Origin: an uncultured Bacteroidales bacterium
Lineage (GTDB): Bacteria; Bacteroidota; Bacteroidia; Bacteroidales; UBA932
DNA: 34,340 bases
Direction: 5' to 3'
NCBI GenBank assembly: GCA_946415345.1
Contig: CAMKRY010000010.1
Span: forward strand, 1-34,340
The notes below the pieces were generated by a model. That model made no database searches. It had not been told where the DNA came from and saw only the letters and a program-made list of their open reading frames with translations. Made by a program: the position numbers and the translations under genes. Below are positions 24,553-32,390 of this stretch, in pieces (positions within the stretch are counted from its first letter, which is position 1; each line of letters begins with the position of its first letter).

Positions 24553-26034
24553 TTAATCGTTGATGACAATTAATTCGCAACTCTTGACGACGAAGTAGGT
24601 TTCGTCCGTGGAACCGCTGTTGAACACGCCAACATAGGTTTCACCCACCAGGTCATTGCCGTAGAACGGGTTCATGCACAGAGCCTGGCAGCGGATCTCG
24701 CCGTCGAAGATGAAGTCCATGTGGAGATGGGCCGGGTTGGTCTCATCCGGATAGATGTCCATCTCGTAGGAAGACATGCCGCTGAGCTCGTCCGCGTCAA
24801 TGTCGTAGGACTTGCTCATATAGCTGTCCGATTCCGTATTGAGGCCATGACCGCCCTCGACGGTGCCTTCGGCGCGCAGACGGGTCTTGCCGATGGTCAG
24901 CCAGTTGTACAGCTGGGCACCCCAGCCGTCACCGGCCACCTTATTGACATACCACATCTGGCCGCCGGCCTCGAATCCGGCGTCTTCAATCTCAAGAATC
25001 AGCTTACCGTAGCGCATGCCGTTCTTCAGGACAATCCGGGAAAGATCTCCCTCCGTCACGGTAACATAGCCGTCGTTATCCATCGTGCAGTTGCCTGCGA
25101 ATTCGAAATTCGTTCCCTGCGTCAGGATGACGGAGTTGCTGACATCGCCGTACTTGGTATCGACGGGTTTGATCGTGATGACGGCCGTCTGGTCGACAAA
25201 GTACTTGTTCCACTTGGCCGTTACCTTCACCTGCGAGTCACTGACCCTGGTGGCGGTAAAGCCCGGATTGTCACTCTCGACCTTCCAGTCCATCGTGGCG
25301 TCGACACCGAGAAGAATCTCGCCGCCCTCGCCGGGAACCGTCGAATCCTCAACCTCGAGGAATTCGAGGGTCTGGCCCTTCTGACGGACCATACGCTCTA
25401 TTTTCTCGTCACCGGAAATGACGGTAATGGTCGCCGTACGAACGACAGATTCGTTCTTCTCGGCCGTGGCCGTAACGGTCGTAGCCTTCAGGGCGCCGTC
25501 CGTGGTGCCTTCGGTCACGCTCAGCGTCAGCCACTCCTGGTCGGAGCTGGCCGTCCAGGATTGGTTGCTCTCGACCGTGAACTGCTGGGCTTCGCCGGCG
25601 GTCGCGAAATCGTGGTCGAGCGGCGTGACAGTCAGCTGGCCCTTGCGGAGCTGGGTAATGACGATGGAATAGGATTTCGACGTATTCTCTCCCTTGACCG
25701 TCACCGTAGCCTTGCGGTCCACGATTTCGGTATTCGCTACGGCCGTGATGCGGACGTCTTCGGAGAGGGAGGACACGGCGCTGGAGGCCGGCGTAACGGT
25801 CAGCCAGTCCGCGTCGGCGGTAACCGTCCACGGGGTCGTGGAAGCTACCGTGAAGGAAATGGCCTGCGGCTTCAGGGCCTGGATCGTATAGGATTCAAGC
25901 GCGTCGCAATCCAGTTTGATAGCGGCGATGGCCTCTTCTTCGGTCATCTGCGTGTCGATCTCTTCCAGCTTGCAGGAATAGACCAGCAGGGAAGCGAAAG
26001 ACAGGCAGGCGGCTATTTTGAAAATGCTTTTCAT
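24553..26034 (-). CDS. BACON-domain surface lipoprotein 1
   Basis: A 493-residue lipoprotein (VYSC, Cys21, then KLEEID). Three BACON-like modules at about 48-132, 133-222 and 223-308 carry TTPWTVTADADWLTV (66-80), NQSWTASSDQEWLTL (157-171) and MDWKVESDNPGF, with strand ends VITQLRKG, VRQKGQ and LTQGTN. The C-terminal 185 residues form a separate beta-rich domain of lectin-like character (QMWYVNK, YEMDIYP). It lies directly after susD1, the usual position for a surface glycan-binding protein in a polysaccharide utilization locus. Confidence 0.82.
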   Translation of the reverse strand: MKSIFKIAACLSFASLLVYSCKLEEIDTQMTEEEAIAAIKLDCDALESYTIQALKPQAISFTVASTTPWTVTADADWLTVTPASSAVSSLSEDVRITAVANTEIVDRKATVTVKGENTSKSYSIVITQLRKGQLTVTPLDHDFATAGEAQQFTVESNQSWTASSDQEWLTLSVTEGTTDGALKATTVTATAEKNESVVRTATITVISGDEKIERMVRQKGQTLEFLEVEDSTVPGEGGEILLGVDATMDWKVESDNPGFTATRVSDSQVKVTAKWNKYFVDQTAVITIKPVDTKYGDVSNSVILTQGTNFEFAGNCTMDNDGYVTVTEGDLSRIVLKNGMRYGKLILEIEDAGFEAGGQMWYVNKVAGDGWGAQLYNWLTIGKTRLRAEGTVEGGHGLNTESDSYMSKSYDIDADELSGMSSYEMDIYPDETNPAHLHMDFIFDGEIRCQALCMNPFYGNDLVGETYVGVFNSGSTDETYFVVKSCELIVIND

Positions 26035-26062
26035 ATTGCTTTCATTTTATACGATTAGACCA

Positions 26063-27748
26063 CTACCATCCGGGATTCTGGGGACCCAGGTTGGTATTGC
26101 AGAACAGTTCGGACTGAGGGATCGGGTAGAGGTACATGCGGTCGGCCCAGGTGCGGCTTTCCACTTTCATGCGGCTGTACGTCTTGCCCTCGGCGCCCTT
26201 GATAATCTGGACACCGCTGATTTCCTTCTGGGTCTCGGGGCCGATTTTCCAGCGGCGGACATCCCAGAAACGGTGATCCTCGAAGGCGAATTCGACACGC
26301 CACTCACGCTGGACGGCGGCCTGGAAGGCATCGTGGCCGGCCACAGTCACGTCGGGCATGCCGGCGTTGGCACGGATCTGGTTGAGAGCGGCGCGGGCGC
26401 TCAGGTGGAGCTCCGCGTTGGTGGCGTCCGGATCATTGAAGTACTCGTTGGCAGCTTCGGCATAGGTCATGAGGGCCTCCGCATAGCGGTAGACAATCCA
26501 GCTGTGCTTCTGGCCGACCTCGGCCTCGGGCGTAAAGTCGGAGTTCTCCATGATATAGCGGCGCAGGTAGTAACCGGTCGGGGTACCGAGATCCTGACGG
26601 GTGGCGGAGTAGTCCGCACCGCCGACGAAGGTCTCGATCGTGGAGCCCTTGAGCGCCATGCCGTCGGCGAGGATGGCCCGTACAAAGCGCGGATCACGGC
26701 CCTCGTAAGGCTTGGTGATGTCAAAGGCGGGATCATCGGTCTGCCATCCCTCCTCCGTCAGGGTGATGTCATACCCACCCAGCGTCTGGAAGGCGTCGAC
26801 CAGGTTCTGCGTCGGATAGGTGCCGGACATGGAAGTCCGATTACCCATCGTGAAGCGTACCGGGAAATTGTACTTCTCGAAGCTGTTGCTTTCCGAACGC
26901 ATGATCTGCATGATCACTTCCGGAGAGCTGTTGCCAGCGGCGTTGGCGGTCTCGTTCGGATCCAGCGTGTAGAGGCCGGATTCGATGAGGTCCTGGGCGG
27001 CTTTGGCGGCCTTCAGCCATTTCTCCTTGTCGTTGTTCGTATTGAACAGCGGGCTGGCGGCATAGAGCAGGGCCTTGGTCTTGACGGCCATGGCGAAGCC
27101 CCTGGTGACACGTCCGTACTCGGAGTCGAGCATATTCATGTAGGAATCCGGGAGCTTCAGGATGCAGGTGTCGCACTCCTCGACGATGAAATCGACCACT
27201 TCGTCGAAGGGAGTCTTGTGGATGGAGTTGGCTTCATCCACGGACAGCATCTTCAGCGGCATGGGGATGTCACCGTAGCGGCGGGCCAGTTCGAAGAGAT
27301 AGTAGGCGCGGAGCGTCCGGGCCTCATAGGGATAGAGGGCCAGGTGCTGCTGCCACTGGTTGTACTTGGAGTCGTACTGGTAACGGGAAATGTCGATCTC
27401 CTTGATGGACTCGAGGAACTCGTTGGCGGAACGGATGCCGTTGTAGAGGCTCCACTTCGAGTCAACGGTCTGCAGGGCCGACCAGTTGCCGTTGTTGTAG
27501 CGCTGGACCGTGGCGGACGGATCGCCGAATTCGGCATCGTCGGAGCCGCAGTCACGCATCGCATCGGAGATGTCGACGATATCCTTGTTCGGCATGTAGC
27601 CGTAGACGTTCGTCAGCATCTTCTGGATGTTGCTGTAGGTCTTGTACATATCTTCGCGGTTGTAGAGGGACGACGTTTCGTCGAAGTCCAGATAGTTACA
27701 ACCGGTGAGCAGCAAGGCTGCAGAGAGAATGTATAAATACTTTTTCAT
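26063..27748 (-). CDS. SusD/RagB-family glycan-binding lipoprotein 1
   Basis: A 561-residue outer-membrane lipoprotein (LLTGC, Cys17). It shows the N-terminal NYLDFDETS, TPR-like helices with ALMTYAEAANEYF, the conserved FAFEDHRFWDVRRW near 430-450, and the standard SusD ending PQNPGW. SusD proteins form the lid over their SusC partner and bind the ligand. It begins 15 bases after susC1, so the pair is translated together. The ligand cannot be read from sequence. The linked GH18 gene points to a GlcNAc-containing glycan. Confidence 0.93.
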   Translation of the reverse strand: MKKYLYILSAALLLTGCNYLDFDETSSLYNREDMYKTYSNIQKMLTNVYGYMPNKDIVDISDAMRDCGSDDAEFGDPSATVQRYNNGNWSALQTVDSKWSLYNGIRSANEFLESIKEIDISRYQYDSKYNQWQQHLALYPYEARTLRAYYLFELARRYGDIPMPLKMLSVDEANSIHKTPFDEVVDFIVEECDTCILKLPDSYMNMLDSEYGRVTRGFAMAVKTKALLYAASPLFNTNNDKEKWLKAAKAAQDLIESGLYTLDPNETANAAGNSSPEVIMQIMRSESNSFEKYNFPVRFTMGNRTSMSGTYPTQNLVDAFQTLGGYDITLTEEGWQTDDPAFDITKPYEGRDPRFVRAILADGMALKGSTIETFVGGADYSATRQDLGTPTGYYLRRYIMENSDFTPEAEVGQKHSWIVYRYAEALMTYAEAANEYFNDPDATNAELHLSARAALNQIRANAGMPDVTVAGHDAFQAAVQREWRVEFAFEDHRFWDVRRWKIGPETQKEISGVQIIKGAEGKTYSRMKVESRTWADRMYLYPIPQSELFCNTNLGPQNPGW

Positions 27749-27763
27749 AGCTCGTATCCCGGT

Positions 27764-30475
27764 TTAGAAGTTGAACTTGACGCCGGCCCAGATGACCCGC
27801 GTGGTGGGATAATAAGCGCCCAGCTGTTCCGGATCCGCGAACTCGATGCCGTCCATGCAGAACAGGTTGGTGCCGTTCAGGGAGACGGTCGCGTCGCAGA
27901 TCTTCAGGAGACTGCGGGGAATCGTATAGGAAACGCCGATGTTGCGGAGCTTGAGGAAGGAGCCGTCGCGATACCACAGGGAGTTGCTGCGATAGTTGTT
28001 GTCACCGTCGAGGGTGGTCAGTCGCGGCATGGTGGCATTGGCGGCATTCTCAGGCGTCCAGGGGGTCTCCCGGTTGAGGAAGGTCTTGGAAATCGTGCTG
28101 TTGCCGGTGAGCGGCTGGTACAGCGGAGAATCCAGGAGGCTTACCGTGACACCGGTCACGCCCTGGAAGTCGGCGAAGAACTGGAAGCCCTTGTAGCCGG
28201 CGTGGAGGCCGAAACCGTACTGGAACATCGGGGTGCTGGAGCCGAACATCTTGACGCGGTCCTGGTTGTCGATCACGCCGTCGTTGTTCTGGTCGCGGTA
28301 CTTCAGGTCACCGGGACGGACTTCGCCGAAGGTCTGCTTCGGGGAGTTATTGATCTCGGTCTGGTCCTGGAAGAAGCCGATCACCTCGAGGCCATAGCAC
28401 TGGCCGACGGGGTTGCCCTTATGATAGAGGTATTCGTAGGCCTGGTATGCCTGGCCGTCGTCCACCACTTCCGTGAAGAGCCAGCCGCCGTTGGCGTAGA
28501 CGCCGTACTCGAAGTCACCGCGTTTCTCGTCCCAGGAGAGGGAGAGATCGATGCCCTTGTACTTGTTCTCGCCGAGGCTCTGCTCGCTGATACCGATACC
28601 AATGACTTCGGAGACGTTGGAAGGTTCGATGAGAATCTTCGTGCGGTCTTCCATGAAGCCGTCGACACGGGCGGAGAGGCGGTTGCCGAAGAGGCGGGTC
28701 TCGAAGCCGAGGTTCATCGTGGCGGCCTGCTCGGGAGCGAGCGTGAGGGCGGCCATGTCACCTTCGGCGCGGCCGGAATAACCGGACGGAGCGGTACCGA
28801 AGTTGTAGCTATGGCCGTTGCTCGAGCCATAAGCCTGGCGCCAGAGCTCGTGCTCGAGGTCGCCGTCGCTGCCGGAGAGACCGTAGGAACCGTAGACCTT
28901 GACGTAAGGCTCGGTCGATACGATGCCGGCGACGTTGATGGCCGGATAGAAGTTGAATCGGTTGTCAGGAGCCAGGTAGGCGGAACCGGAATAGTTCGCG
29001 ACCACGTCGACGAACACGCGGTTCTTCCAGGAATAGCTGGCCGTACCGATGTATTCCTGCGTCTTGGTGGACGCGTTGCGCTCCGCCTCGATCCAGGAAC
29101 GCTGGCGGTAGGCGGCGTGGCCTTCCACATGGTGGTCGCCGAACGTACGGACGTAATTGATCTTGCCGTTGATTTCGAACTTCATCGACAAGCTGCTGAA
29201 CCAGTGGCTGTAATCGAGGGTCTTCGAGTTGGTGCCGTAGTAGTTAAGGTTGTCACCTACCAGTTCGGCATACTGGAACTCCTTCTGCGCGACCTCGGTC
29301 ATCTTGCCGATGTAGTCGAAAGCTACGGCCGCATCGGCGGAAAGGCCGGGCACGAGGTCGCTGAAATCCTGGCGCAGGGTCATGTCGGCCAACACCTTCG
29401 GGTGAGAGTACATGGCCATACCGGATTCCTGGAACAGGGCGACCGGGTTGTTGCTGCCGTAGATGGCGGAACCGCCGTAGGTGCCGTCGGCGTGCTTGAT
29501 CGGGAACGCAGCGGAAGGAATCTTGTAAAGAAGCTTCTCGATGCGGTTGCTGCGCAGGTAGTACGGCTTGTTGTCTTCGGACAGGCGGGCCATGACGCCG
29601 ATCTTCATCGCCGTGGAGTTGGTGATGTTGACGTCAACGTTGGCGCGGATGCCGAGGCGGTTGTCATAGACATGGGCGTTGTAGCGGTCGTCCGAGGAAG
29701 GATTGACGTACATCGCATTGTCCTTGAGATAATCCACGGCCGCGAAATAACGGAAGTTCTTGCTGCCGCCGGTGAAGGTAAACTGGGCGCGGTGGCTGTC
29801 TCCGTGGTTGCGGAAGATCTGGCCCCACCAGTCCACGTTCGGATAGGCATAGGGATCGGCATTCGTATAGAAACCGTTCAGGTCGGCGTTGGTATAGCGG
29901 GGGGCGATACCGTCCAGCGTACTGGCCTGGTTCATATAGTAAGCATAGGTATACGAATCGGCGAATTCCGGGGTGCGGGTCGCCGTCGACAGACCAAACT
30001 GATACTTGGCCGTGACCTTGAGCGCCGTGGCCTGGCCACGTTTGGTCGTGATCATGACGACACCGTTGGCGCCTTTCACGCCATAGAGCGCGGCGGCGGC
30101 AGCGTCCTTCAGGACCGTAACTTCTTCGATCTCAAGACCGGTCAGGTCGTCCAGTTCCCGGGGGAAGCCGTCGACGAGGATCAGCGGGCTGTGGCTGTGA
30201 AGGCGGAGCTTCGACTGATTTTCGTCACTGCGGCCGGTTCCCTGCTTCACGAGGAGGCCGGAGAACTGTCCGTAGAGAGCCTTGGCGATGTCCACCTCAG
30301 GGCTGCGGTCGAACGTGGAAGCGCCGAGTGACGCATTCCCGCCCGCACCCAGACCGAACTGGTTGCCAAGCACGATGGAATCCATCTGCGAAGGGGTGAG
30401 GTACTCGTTCTGGGCGAAAGCCGCCGTACCCACCATAAGCAGAGGAAGAATAATATATGTATAGATTCTTTTCAT
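27764..30475 (-). CDS. SusC-type TonB-dependent transporter 1, short form
   Basis: Outer-membrane TonB-dependent glycan importer. The start at MKRIYT (30475) is chosen because a signal peptide ends at TAAFAQ (residue 22); another ATG lies four codons upstream. The plug domain (about 55-147) has LILVDGFPREL, VTVLKDAAAAALYGVKGANGVVMI and TTKRG. The rest is a beta-barrel ending in KFNF. At 903 residues it is short, because the roughly 80-residue carboxypeptidase-regulatory-like domain usual at the N-terminus of SusC proteins is missing and only about 30 residues separate signal peptide and plug. No clear TonB box is seen. It lies between susD2 (19 bases) and susD1 (15 bases). Confidence 0.92.
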   Translation of the reverse strand: MKRIYTYIILPLLMVGTAAFAQNEYLTPSQMDSIVLGNQFGLGAGGNASLGASTFDRSPEVDIAKALYGQFSGLLVKQGTGRSDENQSKLRLHSHSPLILVDGFPRELDDLTGLEIEEVTVLKDAAAAALYGVKGANGVVMITTKRGQATALKVTAKYQFGLSTATRTPEFADSYTYAYYMNQASTLDGIAPRYTNADLNGFYTNADPYAYPNVDWWGQIFRNHGDSHRAQFTFTGGSKNFRYFAAVDYLKDNAMYVNPSSDDRYNAHVYDNRLGIRANVDVNITNSTAMKIGVMARLSEDNKPYYLRSNRIEKLLYKIPSAAFPIKHADGTYGGSAIYGSNNPVALFQESGMAMYSHPKVLADMTLRQDFSDLVPGLSADAAVAFDYIGKMTEVAQKEFQYAELVGDNLNYYGTNSKTLDYSHWFSSLSMKFEINGKINYVRTFGDHHVEGHAAYRQRSWIEAERNASTKTQEYIGTASYSWKNRVFVDVVANYSGSAYLAPDNRFNFYPAINVAGIVSTEPYVKVYGSYGLSGSDGDLEHELWRQAYGSSNGHSYNFGTAPSGYSGRAEGDMAALTLAPEQAATMNLGFETRLFGNRLSARVDGFMEDRTKILIEPSNVSEVIGIGISEQSLGENKYKGIDLSLSWDEKRGDFEYGVYANGGWLFTEVVDDGQAYQAYEYLYHKGNPVGQCYGLEVIGFFQDQTEINNSPKQTFGEVRPGDLKYRDQNNDGVIDNQDRVKMFGSSTPMFQYGFGLHAGYKGFQFFADFQGVTGVTVSLLDSPLYQPLTGNSTISKTFLNRETPWTPENAANATMPRLTTLDGDNNYRSNSLWYRDGSFLKLRNIGVSYTIPRSLLKICDATVSLNGTNLFCMDGIEFADPEQLGAYYPTTRVIWAGVKFNF

Positions 30476-30494
30476 CTTCGGGTACATTTAAAGA

Positions 30495-32378
30495 TTACCA
30501 ACCCGGATTCTGTGTCATGCCGTATCCCTTGTTGATTTCAACGGCAGGGATAGGAGCCAGATACCACTTGGTGTCCCAGGAATTGTACCATACACGGCCC
30601 GGATAGGCATCCACGACCTTGTAGGTAAAGCTGGTGGCGTTCTTTTGCTTGTTGCCCACCACTTCGAGGCCCTTGAGCTTCGTCGTGAAGGCTTCGGTAA
30701 GTCCCCAGCGGACCATATCGAACCAGCGGACCTCCTCGAAACCGAACTCGAGTTCGCGTTCGAGGATGAGGGCGTCGCGGAACTGTTCCTTGGTCATGCC
30801 ATCGGCGAGACCGGGCAGGCCGACGCGGGCGCGCACGGCGTTGACCCAGGCATAAGCCGTAGCATCAGGACCGCCGTTGGACTCGTTGTAGGCCTCGGCC
30901 GCGTTGAGGAGCACCTCGGCGTAACGCATCATGCACCAGTGCGGAGCCACATTGCGGTCGGCATTTTCCTGCATGATGAACTTCATCTGGAGGAAGCCGG
31001 TGTTGCCTTCCTGATGGTTCGGGCTCTTGGCGTTGGTGTAGGTCGAGCCGACGACACCGTTCTTCCAGATGTCTCCCGGAACGCAGAGGTTCTCATAGAG
31101 ACGCGGGTCGCGGGTCTCCATGCCCGTCGGCTTGCCATCCACAATCAGGTCGCCGTTGACGGCGTCCGGCTTGAAGAACGGCATGCGGTCGGCACCGAGT
31201 GCATTCGGATTGCTCCAGTCGAAGTCCTCCGGGAACGGCGTACCGTCGGCATACGGGAACTTGTTGACCCAGTTGAGGGTACCGGAGCAGCCAAAGTCAT
31301 CCTGGAGGTCCATGTTGGAATCATGGTAGCTGGAGGAGTTGCTCTTGCGGATGGAGATAATCTGTTCAATCGTACCGCGCTCGTTGTAAGCCTTGCGATA
31401 AGCGAGACGATAATCGCGGGGATTGTAGACTCCGCCGACACCGGTCGGGGTAGCCTGGACGAGACCATAGTAGCCGCCCGCGGCCAGACCGGCCATAAAT
31501 TCATCGGCAGCAGCCTTGGCGCGGTCCCACAGACCCTTGTCATAGCTCTGACCATAGCGGACATACTTGCCCATGCCGTCCCAGTCGGCGGCAGCCGGAT
31601 GCCAGGGCTTGTCGGAGTTGAAGGTCGGGGAGGCCGCGAAGCAGAGCACGCGGAGTTTGAGGCCGAGGGCCGCCGCCTTGGTGAAACGGCCGTCATCGTT
31701 GACGGGGACCGTCCAGGGCAGTTCCTTCGCGGCCTGGTCGCAGAGGTCGACGATGAATTCCACCGTCTCGGCGAAGGTGTTGCGCGGGAAATGCATGGAC
31801 TCATCCGTCGTGATCGAATGGTCGATCAGCGGAACGCCGCCGATGTAGCGGAACATGTTGGCATAGGCCACGGCGATGCACATGCGGGCCTCGCCTTTCT
31901 TGCGGGCCAGCTCCGTGGCGCTGAAGCCGTTGGAAGACTCGGGAATCCGGTCGGCGTTCTCGAGGAAGAACCAGCCGTAGCGGATGGCGGTGTAGTCCTT
32001 CTCGCTGCCGAAGCGATAAGCCTCGCCACCGGCGCCGTCACCGGAAATGTTGGCGCCGAGCGCACCCGTATAATAGAGGTCATTCGGACCGTCACCTTCC
32101 GTGTGCTTGTTGGACACGAAGTGGTCCGTGATGGATTCGAGGATATCCTTGCCCATCTTGCTGTCGAAAGAGGAGATCAGGCCGTAGGGCAGGTAGTAGT
32201 AAGCCGAAGACAGGACCTTGTCCGCATCCTTGAGGGAGGCAAACAGGGTGTCGAGCGTGGCACCGGAGGTCTCCGGGGCTTCGCTCAGACCCTCGTCACC
32301 GAGCTTGAGGCTTTCGCATGCGACCATGGCACCTGCCGTCAGCAGGGCAATCACAAGAGTTTTCATCATCTTTTTCAT
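30495..32378 (-). CDS. SusD/RagB-family glycan-binding lipoprotein 2
   Basis: A 627-residue outer-membrane lipoprotein (AMVAC, Cys21). Family features are MRYAEVLLNAAEAYNES, LERELEFGFEEVRWFDMVRWG and the ending MTQNPGW. It is longer than SusD1 and clearly diverged from it, so the two pairs probably bind different ligands or different parts of one glycan. It starts 12 bases after susC2. Confidence 0.93.
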   Translation of the reverse strand: MKKMMKTLVIALLTAGAMVACESLKLGDEGLSEAPETSGATLDTLFASLKDADKVLSSAYYYLPYGLISSFDSKMGKDILESITDHFVSNKHTEGDGPNDLYYTGALGANISGDGAGGEAYRFGSEKDYTAIRYGWFFLENADRIPESSNGFSATELARKKGEARMCIAVAYANMFRYIGGVPLIDHSITTDESMHFPRNTFAETVEFIVDLCDQAAKELPWTVPVNDDGRFTKAAALGLKLRVLCFAASPTFNSDKPWHPAAADWDGMGKYVRYGQSYDKGLWDRAKAAADEFMAGLAAGGYYGLVQATPTGVGGVYNPRDYRLAYRKAYNERGTIEQIISIRKSNSSSYHDSNMDLQDDFGCSGTLNWVNKFPYADGTPFPEDFDWSNPNALGADRMPFFKPDAVNGDLIVDGKPTGMETRDPRLYENLCVPGDIWKNGVVGSTYTNAKSPNHQEGNTGFLQMKFIMQENADRNVAPHWCMMRYAEVLLNAAEAYNESNGGPDATAYAWVNAVRARVGLPGLADGMTKEQFRDALILERELEFGFEEVRWFDMVRWGLTEAFTTKLKGLEVVGNKQKNATSFTYKVVDAYPGRVWYNSWDTKWYLAPIPAVEINKGYGMTQNPGW

Positions 32379-32390
32379 AGCGCAGCCGGA

